DNA of 64,000 bases from Massilia norwichensis (GCF_024753245.1 NZ_JANUGX010000012.1:1-64000), one strand, 5' to 3'. Counted from the stretch's first letter, positions 8,874 through 18,180 are shown. A program made the numbers and translations. The notes: generated from the sequence alone by a model not told the origin.

Positions 8874-9904
8874 GCTTGAACGAAACAATGAGCGGCGCAA
8901 TGAGCGGCACCATGAGCGCGGCGAAGCCCGAGCTGTCGATCGTCATCCCGGTCTATAACGAGGAGGCCGGCCTGGCCAACCTGTTCGCGCGCCTGTATCC
9001 GGCGATGGACAGGCTGGGCCTGGCCTATGAAGTCATCTTCGTCAACGACGGCAGCCGCGACAACTCGGTGGCGATCCTGGCCGAGCAGTACCGCAAGCGT
9101 CCGGACGTGACGCGCGTGGTGCTCTTCAACGGCAACTACGGCCAGCACATGGCGATCCTGGCCGGCTTCGAGCAGACCCGCGGCGACATCGTCATCACCC
9201 TCGACGCCGACCTGCAGAACCCGCCGGAAGAGATCCACAAGCTGGTCGCCAAGATGCGCGAGGGCTACGACTACGTCGGCTCGATCCGCCGCAAGCGCCA
9301 GGATTCGGCATGGCGCACCTATGCGTCCAAGGCCATGAACCGCCTGCGCGAGAAGATCACCAACATCCACATCACCGACCAGGGCAACATGCTGCGCGCC
9401 TATGGCCGCAACGTGATCGATCTGGTCAACCAGTGCGGCGAGGTGAACACCTTCGTGCCGGCGCTGGCCTATAAATTCTCGCGCAAGCCGACCGAGATCG
9501 TGGTCGAACACGAAGAACGCGCGGCCGGCGAATCGAAGTATTCGCTGTACAGCCTGATTCGCCTGAACTTCGATCTGATGACCGGCTTCTCGCTGGTGCC
9601 GCTGCAGTTCTTCTCGCTGATGGGCATGGTGCTGTCGCTGCTGTCGGCACTGCTGGTGGTGGTGCTGCTGCTGCGCCGCTTCATGCTGGGCGCCGAGGCC
9701 GAGGGCGTGTTCACCCTGTTCGCGATCGCCTTCTTCTTCATGGGCGTGATCCTGTTCGGCATCGGCCTGGTGGGCGAATACGTCGGCCGGATCTACCAGC
9801 AGGTGCGCGCGCGGCCGCGCTATGTGGTGCAGACCATCCTGCAGGGCGTGCCGCACGCGGTGCCGACACCCGAGCAAGCCGAAAAGCGCGGCATTGCGCG
9901 TTGA
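8870..9904 (+). CDS. arnC: Undecaprenyl-phosphate formamido-sugar transferase (ArnC-like GT2)
   Basis: The 344-residue GT2 enzyme should transfer the formylated amino sugar from UDP to undecaprenyl phosphate on the cytoplasmic face. It has the IVIPVYNEE start of the GT-A fold near residue 24, the DAD metal motif at 112-114, and two C-terminal hydrophobic helices between about 250 and 310. The ATG overlaps the arnB stop (ATGA). The N-terminus is about 20 residues longer than in E. coli and holds several methionines, so the true start could be slightly downstream. Confidence 0.87.
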   Translation: MSLNETMSGAMSGTMSAAKPELSIVIPVYNEEAGLANLFARLYPAMDRLGLAYEVIFVNDGSRDNSVAILAEQYRKRPDVTRVVLFNGNYGQHMAILAGFEQTRGDIVITLDADLQNPPEEIHKLVAKMREGYDYVGSIRRKRQDSAWRTYASKAMNRLREKITNIHITDQGNMLRAYGRNVIDLVNQCGEVNTFVPALAYKFSRKPTEIVVEHEERAAGESKYSLYSLIRLNFDLMTGFSLVPLQFFSLMGMVLSLLSALLVVVLLLRRFMLGAEAEGVFTLFAIAFFFMGVILFGIGLVGEYVGRIYQQVRARPRYVVQTILQGVPHAVPTPEQAEKRGIAR

Positions 9905-9941
9905 TTCCTTCACCCGATCGCACCGAGAACACCGAAAGCCC

Positions 9942-10853
9942 ATGAGCCAACCAGCCAAACGCGCAGTCGTCTTCGCCTACCATAACGTGGGCGTGCGCTG
10001 CCTGAAAGTCCTGCTCGCCGGCGGCGTCGACGTCGCCCTGGTCGTCACCCACGAAGACAGCGCCACCGAGAACATCTGGTTCGAGTCCGTGCAGTCGCTG
10101 TGCGAAACCGAGGGCATCCCCTTCATCACGCCGGCGGATGCGAAAGCGCCCGAGCTGCTGGCGCAACTCCAGGCGCTCAAGCCGGACCTGATGTTCAGCT
10201 TCTACTTCCGCCACATGCTGCCGCAGGCGATCCTCGACGTCGCCCCGGCCTACAACATGCACGGCTCGCTGCTCCCGGAATACCGCGGCCGCGCGCCGAC
10301 CAACTGGGCGGTGCTGCACGGTGCGACCCGCACCGGCGCCACGCTGCACGAGATGACCGCCAAGCCGGATGCCGGCGCCATCGTGGCCCAGCAGGCCGTG
10401 CCCATTCTGCCCGACGATACCGCCTTCGAAGTCTTCGGCAAGGTGACTGTGGCGGCCGAACTGGCCCTTTACGACGTGCTGCCGCAACTGCTGGCCGGTA
10501 CCGCGCCGCGCACGCCGAACGACCTGACCAAGGGCGGCTACTTCGGCGGGCGCAAGCCGGAAGACGGCCGCATCGACTGGGCCAGGCCTGCCAGGGAAGT
10601 CTACAACCTGCACCGCGCGGTGGCTCCGCCCTACCCCGGCGCCTTCACCGACATCGGCCCGCGCCGTTACGTGATCGAGCGCGCCCGCCCGTATCGCGGT
10701 GCGCTGCCCGACGGCCTGGCACCGGGCCTGGCGGTGGTTGACGGCGCCATTCTCGGCATCTGCGGCGATGGCCGCGCCCTGTCCATCCACAGCCTGCTGG
10801 CCGACGGCCTGCGCATTTCCGCTGCCGAACTGAAGACGCAACTCGCAGCGTAA
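9942..10853 (+). CDS. Formyltransferase matching the N-terminal domain of ArnA
   Basis: The 303-residue protein matches only the N10-formyltetrahydrofolate-dependent formyltransferase half of ArnA, which N-formylates UDP-4-amino-4-deoxyarabinose. The catalytic residues are visible as N105 and H107 in NMHGSLLPEYRG, and D143 in the KPDAGAIV segment. E. coli ArnA is about 660 residues and adds a C-terminal UDP-glucuronate decarboxylase domain; that half is missing here and is not encoded elsewhere in the window. The start follows a 37-base gap after arnC; in-frame sequence further upstream is not conserved. Confidence 0.88.
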   Translation: MSQPAKRAVVFAYHNVGVRCLKVLLAGGVDVALVVTHEDSATENIWFESVQSLCETEGIPFITPADAKAPELLAQLQALKPDLMFSFYFRHMLPQAILDVAPAYNMHGSLLPEYRGRAPTNWAVLHGATRTGATLHEMTAKPDAGAIVAQQAVPILPDDTAFEVFGKVTVAAELALYDVLPQLLAGTAPRTPNDLTKGGYFGGRKPEDGRIDWARPAREVYNLHRAVAPPYPGAFTDIGPRRYVIERARPYRGALPDGLAPGLAVVDGAILGICGDGRALSIHSLLADGLRISAAELKTQLAA

Positions 10854-10864
10854 GAGATTGAACC

Positions 10865-11806
10865 GTGGCCCCTCTGCTCGTTCTTAAAATCGACGTCGAC
10901 ACCTACCGCGGGACGCTCGAAGGCGTGCCGAACCTGGTGCGCATGCTGAGCCGCCACGCGGCCGGCGCGACCTTCCTGTTCTCGCTCGGCCCCGACCACA
11001 CCGGCTGGGCGATGCGCCGCGCGCTGCGTCCGGGCTTCTTCCAGAAGGTCTCGCGCACCTCGGTGGTCGAACACTACGGCTTCAAGACGCTGATGTACGG
11101 GGTGCTGCTGCCCGGCCCGGACATCGGCGTGAAGGGTGCGGCCGAGATGCGCGCCGCGCGCGACGCCGGCTTCGAATGCGGCATCCACACCTGGGACCAC
11201 GTGCGCTGGCAGGACAATGTGCGCACGCGCGACGCGCGCTGGACCGATGCCATGATGCAGAAAAGCGAACAGCGCTACGCCCAGGTCTTCGGCGAGGCCC
11301 CGCATACCCATGGCGCGGCCGGCTGGCAGATGAATCTTCCGGCTTTCCGGCGTCACGATAGCCAGGGCTATGCCTACGCATCCGATGGCCGCGCCATGCT
11401 GCGCGAGAACGGCGCGCTGGCCGATCCGCAGGCCGGGCCCTACCGCTTCCAGGGCATGCGCCACATCCAGATGCCGACCACGCTGCCCACGCTCGACGAG
11501 CTGCTGGGACGCGAAGTCGACGGCGTGGAGCTGAGTACGCAGAACATCGCCGCCCACCTGCTGCAGCTGACGGCCGACAACCGTCGCGATCACGTGTATA
11601 CGCTGCACGCAGAACTTGAAGGACAGAAACTTGCCCCCATCTTCGAGCAGCTGTTGTCAGGTTGGAAAGCACAAGGCTACCAGCTTGCCTCAATGGCCGA
11701 CTATTATGAGAAGATAAAACATGACCCGCTGCCCGAGTATCCGGTTCAGTGGGGAGAATTACCGGGACGCTCGGGAGAGCTGATCGTCCTCGATACCGAA
11801 ACCTGA
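10865..11806 (+). CDS. arnD: Polysaccharide deacetylase family deformylase (ArnD-like)
   Basis: ArnD removes the formyl group from the undecaprenyl-linked sugar, making the transfer chain irreversible. This 313-residue NodB-fold protein has the metal-binding LKIDVDTYRGT start (D10, D12), the matching GIHTWDHVRWQ histidine motif, the AAGWQ block and a YTLHAELEG motif, all shared with E. coli ArnD. Translation begins at a GTG eleven bases after the formyltransferase stop. The protein lacks a signal peptide, as in ArnD. Confidence 0.88.
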   Translation: MAPLLVLKIDVDTYRGTLEGVPNLVRMLSRHAAGATFLFSLGPDHTGWAMRRALRPGFFQKVSRTSVVEHYGFKTLMYGVLLPGPDIGVKGAAEMRAARDAGFECGIHTWDHVRWQDNVRTRDARWTDAMMQKSEQRYAQVFGEAPHTHGAAGWQMNLPAFRRHDSQGYAYASDGRAMLRENGALADPQAGPYRFQGMRHIQMPTTLPTLDELLGREVDGVELSTQNIAAHLLQLTADNRRDHVYTLHAELEGQKLAPIFEQLLSGWKAQGYQLASMADYYEKIKHDPLPEYPVQWGELPGRSGELIVLDTET

Positions 11807-11818
11807 ACGGAGAAACCC

Positions 11819-12325
11819 GTGGCCGAAAGCCCATCCGCAGCATCCACCGAACCCTTGGCCAACACGCAATTGGCGAACTTCAGCGCCGCCATGACCGGCG
11901 ACCAGACCTTCGAGCTGCAAGGTCGCCCGGCGCGCTACACGGTGCTGTATTTTTATCCCAAGGACAATACGCCCGGCTGCACGACGGAAGCGATGAACTT
12001 CCGCGACCACCATGACGAACTGACCGCGCTGGGCGCCGTCGTCTACGGGATCAGCCGCGATTCGCTGCGCTCGCACGAGAGCTTCAAGTCCAAGCTCGGC
12101 CTGCCCTTCGAACTGATTTCCGACCCGGACGAGGCGGTCTGCAACCAGTTCAATGTCATGAAGATGAAAAACATGTACGGCAAGAAAGTACGTGGGGTCG
12201 AGCGCAGTACGTTTGTCATTGACGCTGGCGGCAAAGTGGTGAAAGAATGGCGTGGCGTGAAAGTCAATGATCACGTCAAGGAAGTGCTGGATTTCCTAAA
12301 GACCCAGCCCCCAGGCGCTCAATAA
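11819..12325 (+). CDS. bcp: Bcp/PrxQ-type peroxiredoxin
   Basis: This 168-residue thiol peroxidase reduces hydrogen and organic peroxides. The peroxidatic cysteine is C54 in DNTPGCT. The resolving cysteine five residues later in E. coli Bcp is methionine here (M59); the only other cysteine is C109. It may therefore work by a 1-Cys or an atypical 2-Cys mechanism. A GTG start is preceded by GGAG. The gene begins twelve bases after arnD and is likely cotranscribed, though the functional link is unclear. Confidence 0.9.
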   Translation: MAESPSAASTEPLANTQLANFSAAMTGDQTFELQGRPARYTVLYFYPKDNTPGCTTEAMNFRDHHDELTALGAVVYGISRDSLRSHESFKSKLGLPFELISDPDEAVCNQFNVMKMKNMYGKKVRGVERSTFVIDAGGKVVKEWRGVKVNDHVKEVLDFLKTQPPGAQ

Positions 12326-12664
12326 GCTACTGCGCGTTGCATTGGCGGCCTGCGATGCTCGCTGTACTTAAGTACAGCTGCGCTTCTCGGCCACCACTGC
12401 GGCCGCTCGCTACGCTTCTTGAGCACCTGGTAATGATGGCTCGGGTATTATTAACTCGTTGCCATTACATTTGCCTATTTTGAGTCCGAGTTTTACCCCT
12501 ACGCATCATTTCAATCTGGCCCCCGCTCCCCTTGAGGAGCGACTTCCCGGCATGAGCGGAAGTGACGGGGCCGCGCAGCTTCCCCCACGGTTGCATCTGT
12601 CCGGCCCGGCGGCGACGACGTCCGCGCGGTGCATTTTTTCGACTTCATTACGATTGAGAACCTG
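12326..12664. repeat. Intergenic region with a perfect 18-bp palindrome (possible dispersed repeat)
   Basis: The 339 bases between bcp and the PhoH gene hold the palindrome GCTGTACTTAAGTACAGC at 12361-12378, flanked by GC-rich sequence ending in TGCGCTTCTCGGCC and a near-repeat CTCGCTACGCTTCTT. It lacks a T-tract, so it is not a classical terminator. The layout looks like a small dispersed intergenic repeat, but only one copy is in the window. No ORF is convincing. The second half should hold the PhoH promoter. Confidence 0.45.
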
Positions 12665-14461
12665 ATGCCATTACCGAAAATTCCAAGCAAGCCGGCGACG
12701 ATTCTGCTGGCAAAAGATTATCCCAAAGCCGAACCCGGCAAATCGCCTGTCCGCGCAGCCGCGAAGGCGGAGAACGACCCCGTCGAAGACCTGATCAGCG
12801 GCGAAGCCGTCCCAGCCAAGACCACCCGCGCGCGCAAGTCCAAGGCCGCGCTGCTGGTCGAAGCGCCCTCGCGCGAATCGACCCCGCCCGCAGCGCCGGC
12901 AACGCTGCCCGCCCCTGCCCGCGCAGACAAGAGCGGCAAGAACGGCGTTGGCGCCAAACTGCGTGAAACCGACATGAACGAGCCGCATCCGGTCAAGCAC
13001 AAGCCGGTCGAGGTCAACGTCAAGTCTTCGGTCAGCCGCAAGGCCGACAAGGCCGGCGCCGGCAAGATGTTCGTGCTCGACACGAACGTGCTGATGCACG
13101 ATCCGACCTCGCTGTTCCGCTTCGAGGAGCACGACGTGTATCTGCCGATGATGACCCTCGAGGAGCTCGACAACCACAAGAAGGGCATGTCGGAAGTCGC
13201 CCGCAACGCGCGCCAGGTCTCGCGCACGCTGGACGCGCTGATCGCCAACACCGACGACGACGCCATCGAAGCCGGCATCCCGCTGGCCAAGCTGGGCAAC
13301 AAGGATGCGCGCGGCCGCCTGTACTTCCAGACCCGCCTGAACGCCGCCACGCTGCCGGAAGGCCTGCCGTCGGGCAAAGCCGACAACCAGATCCTGGGCG
13401 TGGTGCGCGCGCTGGAAGCCGACCAGTCGGGCCGCGCGATCGTACTGGTGTCGAAGGACATCAACATGCGCATCAAGGCGCGTGCCCTGGGCCTGGCCGC
13501 CGAGGACTACTTCAACGACCACGTGCTGGAAGATACCGACCTGCTGTACTCGGGCATCGTCCAGCTGCCGGACGACTTCTGGGACAAGCATGGCAAGAAC
13601 ATGGAGTCCTGGCAGGAGATCAAGGGCGGCAATTCGTCGACCTACTACCGCGTCACCGGCCCCTTCATTCCTTCGCTGATGGTGAACCAGTTCGTGTTCT
13701 TCGAGCCGAACAATGGCGAAGCGCCGTTCCAGGGCCAGGTCAAGGAAATCAACGGCAAGACCGCCGTGTTCCAGACCCTGCGCGACTACAGCCACAACAA
13801 GAACAACGTCTGGGGCATCACCGCGCGCAACCGCGAGCAGAATTTCGCGCTGAACCTGCTCATGAACCCGGAAGTCGACTTCATCACCCTGCTCGGCCAG
13901 GCCGGTACCGGCAAGACCCTGCTGGCGCTGGCCGCCGGCCTGGCGCAGGTGCTGGAGACCAAGGTCTACAACGAGATCATCGTCACCCGCGTCACGGTGC
14001 CGGTGGGCGAGGACATCGGCTTCCTGCCGGGTACCGAGGAAGAGAAGATGTCGCCGTGGATGGGCGCCTTCGACGACAACCTCGAAGTCCTGATGAAGGG
14101 CGACAGCGACGCCGGCGACTGGGGCCGCGCTGCGACCCAGGACCTGATCCGTTCGCGCATCAAGATCAAGTCGCTGAACTTCATGCGCGGCCGTACCTTC
14201 GTGAACAAGTTCCTGATCATCGACGAGGCCCAGAACCTGACGCCCAAGCAGATGAAGACCCTGGTCACGCGCGCCGGTCCCGGCACCAAGATCCTCTGCC
14301 TGGGTAACATCGCGCAGATCGACACGCCTTACCTGACCGAAGGCTCGAGCGGCCTGACCTACGTGGTCGACCGCTTCAAGGGCTGGAGCCACGGCGGCCA
14401 CGTGACGCTGGCGCGCGGCGAACGTTCGCGCCTGGCCGACCACGCGAGCGACGTACTGTAA
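12665..14461 (+). CDS. PIN-PhoH fusion ATPase
   Basis: The 598-residue protein has three parts. Residues 1-130 are a basic, Ala/Lys/Pro-rich disordered extension. A PIN ribonuclease-like domain follows, beginning at MFVLDTNVLMHD with acidic residues in TLEELDNHKKG. The C-terminal PhoH ATPase carries the Walker A motif GQAGTGKT and Walker B IIDEAQNLT. PIN-PhoH proteins are linked to RNA unwinding and cleavage; the cellular role here is not defined. I chose the ATG at 12665 over an in-frame GTG at 12629 because the latter has no ribosome site. Confidence 0.9.
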   Translation: MPLPKIPSKPATILLAKDYPKAEPGKSPVRAAAKAENDPVEDLISGEAVPAKTTRARKSKAALLVEAPSRESTPPAAPATLPAPARADKSGKNGVGAKLRETDMNEPHPVKHKPVEVNVKSSVSRKADKAGAGKMFVLDTNVLMHDPTSLFRFEEHDVYLPMMTLEELDNHKKGMSEVARNARQVSRTLDALIANTDDDAIEAGIPLAKLGNKDARGRLYFQTRLNAATLPEGLPSGKADNQILGVVRALEADQSGRAIVLVSKDINMRIKARALGLAAEDYFNDHVLEDTDLLYSGIVQLPDDFWDKHGKNMESWQEIKGGNSSTYYRVTGPFIPSLMVNQFVFFEPNNGEAPFQGQVKEINGKTAVFQTLRDYSHNKNNVWGITARNREQNFALNLLMNPEVDFITLLGQAGTGKTLLALAAGLAQVLETKVYNEIIVTRVTVPVGEDIGFLPGTEEEKMSPWMGAFDDNLEVLMKGDSDAGDWGRAATQDLIRSRIKIKSLNFMRGRTFVNKFLIIDEAQNLTPKQMKTLVTRAGPGTKILCLGNIAQIDTPYLTEGSSGLTYVVDRFKGWSHGGHVTLARGERSRLADHASDVL

Positions 14462-14490
14462 GCCTCGGGCGCACCCAGCGCCCCACAACG

Positions 14491-14529
14491 AAAAGCCTGC
14501 GGCCCTTGATGGGGACGCAGGCTTTTTTA
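14491..14529 (+). terminator. Rho-independent terminator of the PIN-PhoH gene
   Basis: An eleven-base stem AAAAGCCTGCG/CGCAGGCTTTT with a 14-base loop is followed by a T-run, 29 bases after the stop codon. The A-run on the 5' side would allow activity on the other strand too. Confidence 0.9.
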
Positions 14530-14627
14530 TTGCCGCCCTGTCAATGCAAAATTGTAATTACAGAGAAGTTTCCTCTATGATACGGCTATCATGCATTCAT
14601 CAACGTAGTGCAACCAAGGAGAAAGCA

Positions 14628-14864
14628 ATGAAACGTTTTACCCTGCTGGCGGCAAGCGTGCTCGTCCTGCTGGCCGGCTGTGCCGCTAGCGGCACCCAGG
14701 AAGGCGCCCAGCGTGCCGGCGTTGAAGAATCGTATGTCCCGACCGGCAGCATGATCGCGCGCCGCAACGTCGACCGCAACAGCGCCGTGAAGTCCGCGAG
14801 CAAGGAAGAACTGGAAAATGCGCGCCTGCTGGGCGGCGGCGCCCTGAACCTGCCGCAGAACTGA
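14628..14864 (+). CDS. Small putative lipoprotein
   Basis: The 78-residue protein starts with a short signal peptide and a clear lipobox LLAGC, predicting lipid attachment at C20. The mature part is short, charged and has no domain I recognise. The ATG is preceded by AAGGAG at good spacing, while an in-frame ATG 28 codons upstream has none. It lies between two terminators, so it is probably monocistronic. The function is unknown. Confidence 0.8.
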   Translation: MKRFTLLAASVLVLLAGCAASGTQEGAQRAGVEESYVPTGSMIARRNVDRNSAVKSASKEELENARLLGGGALNLPQN

Positions 14865-14881
14865 GGCAGCGCGCCAAAGCG

Positions 14882-14914
14882 AAGGGCCGGGCGCTTGCGC
14901 TGCCCGGCCCTTGT
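14882..14914 (+). terminator. Bidirectional terminator between convergent genes
   Basis: A perfect eleven-base stem AAGGGCCGGGC/GCCCGGCCCTT with a nine-base loop lies between the small lipoprotein gene and the convergent pullulanase gene. The T-tract is short (TTGTCATT), so strength is uncertain. Confidence 0.75.
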
Positions 14915-14933
14915 CATTCAGCCCTTCCCTGCT

Positions 14934-17900
14934 TTACTCGTTGGCGTTCTGGACGAACACCGCCGCCGTGCGCGCCGGGATGCTGAAGGTGGCGCGATTG
15001 CCGTCGAAATCGGCGGCCTTCACCACCTCGTCGCTGCCGTTGCGCTGGATGCGGTGCAGCTTCAGCTTGCGTCCCTTCAGGGCCGGCACCGCGATGGTCC
15101 TGGCGGCCTTGTCGACGTTGAACACCACCACCACGCCCTTGTACTGGGCGCCCTTGTATTTGCCCGGATCGTTGCCGTCGATTTCCATCACGATCATGCC
15201 CGGCACCTGGTCGGGGCCGACGTTATGGAACTTCAGGCGTTCGATCACGTCCTGGGCGCTGCGCAGGCGGAACAGGGTCGACTCCTGGCGGATCGCCAGC
15301 AGGTCTTCGAACACGGCCTTGGCCTGCAGGATCGCGCGCGTATCCGGCTTGATCAGCGGATTGTTCAGGATCGGCGCCATCAGGCCCCAATTGTCCTGGT
15401 TCGGTCCCGCCATCGGCAGGCCGACGCCGAAGTTATTCGACGCGTAGCTGTAGTCCAGGCGGTTGAACCAGTCGCCGGCGTTGTAGCTGTCGCGGTCCAG
15501 CGACTTCGAACGCAGGATCTCCTGGCCGGCATGGATGAAGGGCACGCCCTGCGACAGCAGCACGATGGCCGCGCCCAGATTCTGCACGCGCACGCGGTCC
15601 GCCAGCGAAGTCGATTGCGGCAGGCGGAAGGCGTTGATGTCGAACAGGGTCTGGTTGTCGTGCGCCTCGATGTAGTTGATGGTCTCCGACGGGCTCAGCG
15701 CAAAGCCTGCCTGCTGGCCGAAGTAGTCGATCTGGGCGTTGGTCCGCAGCGAACCGAAACGGTCGGTGAAGCGGTAGTCGCGCAGGGTGCCGGACAGCGC
15801 GACGCGCACCATGTCGGCCAGGCGCAAGGCGTCGTCGCGGCTCTGGTTGGCCTGGCCGTTCGGGTCGTACCACACGCCGTTGATGAAGCCCTGCTGGGTG
15901 ATCAGCGCACTGCCGCCGTCGCAGCAGCCGCCGCCGCGCACGGCGTCGCGCATGCGGTCGTTGAAGGAGCCGATGCCGGTGCCGGCCATGTTGGCCTGGC
16001 GCGCCTGCACGAAGCGGGCGTCGTTGGCGACGCTGCCGAAGTTCCAGGCTTCGCCGTACAGGTAGATGTCGCGGCCGGCGGCCTGGTTGACCGAGGCTTG
16101 CAGGCGCTTGAGCAGGTCGAGCGGGGTGAAACCCATGATGTCGAAGCGGAAGCTGTCGACCTTGTACTGCCTGGCCCACAGCGATACCGAGTCGATCATC
16201 AGCTTGCCCATCATCGCGTTTTCCTGGGCGGTGTCGGCGCAGCAGCTGTCGTTGAGGATGTTGCCGTTAGCGCCGAGGCGGTAGTAATAGGTCGGCACGA
16301 TGCGGTCCAGCACCGACAGCGGCCCCTGTTGCGACTGGCTGGTGTGGTTGTAGACCACGTCCATGGTCACGCGCAGGCCGTTGTCGTGCAGGCTCTGCAC
16401 CATCGCGCGGAACTCGCGCACGCGCGCGGCGCCGTCGTTGGCATCGCTGGCGTAGCTGCCTTCCGGCGCGTTGTAGTGGACCGGGTCGTAGCCCCAGTTG
16501 AAGCAGTCGCTGTCCGCCACCGCCGCCACCGCCGCCTGCTGGGCGCTCGAATCGGCGGCCGCGGCCGGGATGGCAGGCGTCGCGCAGCCAGCCTCGTTCA
16601 CGCTGGCGAAGTCGAAGCTGGGCAGCAGGTGCACATGGGTCATGCCGGCCTTCTGCAGCGACTTCAGGTGGCGCATCGGGTTCGCCTGTTCATCGGTGAA
16701 AGCCAGGTACTTGCCGCGGTAGGCGGCTGGCACCGTCGTGTCCTGGGCCGAGAAGTCGCGGATGTGCAGCTCGTACAGCGCGATATCGGTCGGCGCCTCC
16801 AGCTTCGGGATGCGCTGGTTGTCCCAGCCGGCCGGTTTCAGCGCCGGGCTGTCGAGGTTGGCCACAAAAGAACGGGTGCTGTTCGCGTTCAGGCTCAGCG
16901 AATACGGATCGGTGACGGTGTTAGTCACGAGGGCATTGTTCGCCCAGCGCGACAGCACCTGCACGGTGTAGGTGTAGTAAGCGCGGTTGGTCCAGCTGCC
17001 GTCCGCCGCCGTGTAACGCCACACGCCGCTGGCTGCATCCTTCGTCATCGGCACGCTGGCGCTCGCCGCTGCGGTGCCGTTCGGGTAGACGTTCAGCGAC
17101 ACCGCCTTTGCGGTCGGTGCCCACACGCGGAAGGTCGGGATGCCGGCACGGTCGAAGCTCAGGCCCAGCTCGGCGTTCGATGCCGCCGGGGCGAACACGT
17201 CGTCCAGCATGCCGGCCATCTGCAGCGAAGTCGCCTGCACCAGATTGCCGCTGGCGTCGTACTGGGCGATCGCGAACTGGCCGCTGGCCAGCTGCGCGGC
17301 CTTGGCCGCGTCAGGGCCGGCGAGCTGCAGGCCGGTGGCGCCGGCCAGGTGCGGATACTTGCTGCGGATCGCGTCCGACAGCGGCGCCGGAACCAGGGCG
17401 AAGCTGCCGTTCGCGCCGACCAGGCCGGTGGCGGCATCGGGCGTGGCGCTCAAGCCGCCGTTCAGCGCGTAGAACAGCTTGTAGCTGGCGCCGGATGCCG
17501 GCACGCCGGGCCAGGCCAGCGTGGTGGCGGACAGCCAGTGCGCGCTGGCGTTGCCGAGGTTGCCGTAGCTAAGCGCCGGCGCGCTGTTGTAGACCGCGCA
17601 GTCGCCTTCCAGCATCCAGATTTCCTGGCCCTTGGCATACACATCGGCGTTCAGGTCGGCGTGCTGGTCGCTGCCGCAGTTCTTGAAGCCGGTGCCGTCG
17701 GTGACCAGGAACCAGATCGCGCTTTTACCGGCGGCCAGCGGAATGTCGACGTAGCCGCCGAAGGCATCGGTCCCGGTGAACATGAAGCGGTCGGTGATCC
17801 AGGCGCCGCTCGGACGCTGCGGGCCGTCCCAGGAATACACGCCCCATTGCGCGGTGTCGTTCTGGATACGGTGGAAGTGCATGCGGATGCTGCCGGGCGC

Positions 17901-18077
17901 TACCGGCGCGACGGCGGCGGCCGGCGCCGAGGCCAGCAGGCGGGCGCCGCCACTGCTGCCCTGCAGGTCGGCGCTGTCGCCGGCACCGCAGGCGGTTAGT
18001 AGACTGCCGAGCAGCACGGATGTGCAAACGGCTGCGGCAAAGCGCAGCCGTGAAGTCAAACTACGTCTGGTTAGCAT
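14934..18077 (-). CDS. pulA: Type I pullulanase, lipoprotein form
   Basis: This 1047-residue secreted GH13 enzyme hydrolyses alpha-1,6 branches of pullulan and amylopectin-type glucans. A signal peptide ends in the lipobox LLTAC-G, so it should be lipid-anchored. An N-terminal starch-binding (CBM41-like) segment, a second beta domain and a CBM48-like region precede the barrel. The type I signature FNWGYDP is present, as are DVVYNHTS, the nucleophile in RFDIMGF, the acid/base in GEAWNFG, and EAHDNQTLFD. The ATG at 18077 has AGGGGA upstream and is preferred over one ten codons earlier. It stands alone between terminators. Confidence 0.93.
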   Translation of the reverse strand: MLTRRSLTSRLRFAAAVCTSVLLGSLLTACGAGDSADLQGSSGGARLLASAPAAAVAPVAPGSIRMHFHRIQNDTAQWGVYSWDGPQRPSGAWITDRFMFTGTDAFGGYVDIPLAAGKSAIWFLVTDGTGFKNCGSDQHADLNADVYAKGQEIWMLEGDCAVYNSAPALSYGNLGNASAHWLSATTLAWPGVPASGASYKLFYALNGGLSATPDAATGLVGANGSFALVPAPLSDAIRSKYPHLAGATGLQLAGPDAAKAAQLASGQFAIAQYDASGNLVQATSLQMAGMLDDVFAPAASNAELGLSFDRAGIPTFRVWAPTAKAVSLNVYPNGTAAASASVPMTKDAASGVWRYTAADGSWTNRAYYTYTVQVLSRWANNALVTNTVTDPYSLSLNANSTRSFVANLDSPALKPAGWDNQRIPKLEAPTDIALYELHIRDFSAQDTTVPAAYRGKYLAFTDEQANPMRHLKSLQKAGMTHVHLLPSFDFASVNEAGCATPAIPAAAADSSAQQAAVAAVADSDCFNWGYDPVHYNAPEGSYASDANDGAARVREFRAMVQSLHDNGLRVTMDVVYNHTSQSQQGPLSVLDRIVPTYYYRLGANGNILNDSCCADTAQENAMMGKLMIDSVSLWARQYKVDSFRFDIMGFTPLDLLKRLQASVNQAAGRDIYLYGEAWNFGSVANDARFVQARQANMAGTGIGSFNDRMRDAVRGGGCCDGGSALITQQGFINGVWYDPNGQANQSRDDALRLADMVRVALSGTLRDYRFTDRFGSLRTNAQIDYFGQQAGFALSPSETINYIEAHDNQTLFDINAFRLPQSTSLADRVRVQNLGAAIVLLSQGVPFIHAGQEILRSKSLDRDSYNAGDWFNRLDYSYASNNFGVGLPMAGPNQDNWGLMAPILNNPLIKPDTRAILQAKAVFEDLLAIRQESTLFRLRSAQDVIERLKFHNVGPDQVPGMIVMEIDGNDPGKYKGAQYKGVVVVFNVDKAARTIAVPALKGRKLKLHRIQRNGSDEVVKAADFDGNRATFSIPARTAAVFVQNANE

Positions 18078-18180
18078 AGTGTCCCCTGTGTTTATTATCG
18101 GTGGCAAAAGCCACTGTGTAATATTACTACCATCGATAACAAAAAATCATGGAACAACGTTGCGTGGCGTCCACAAAACA

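Noticed and set aside
14895..17999. A 1034-codon open frame on the plus strand opposite the pullulanase gene
   Set aside because: It is a shadow of the GC-rich pullulanase codons: its composition is dominated by Arg, His, Val and Gln with no domain, and the opposite frame has full GH13 motifs and a lipoprotein signal peptide.
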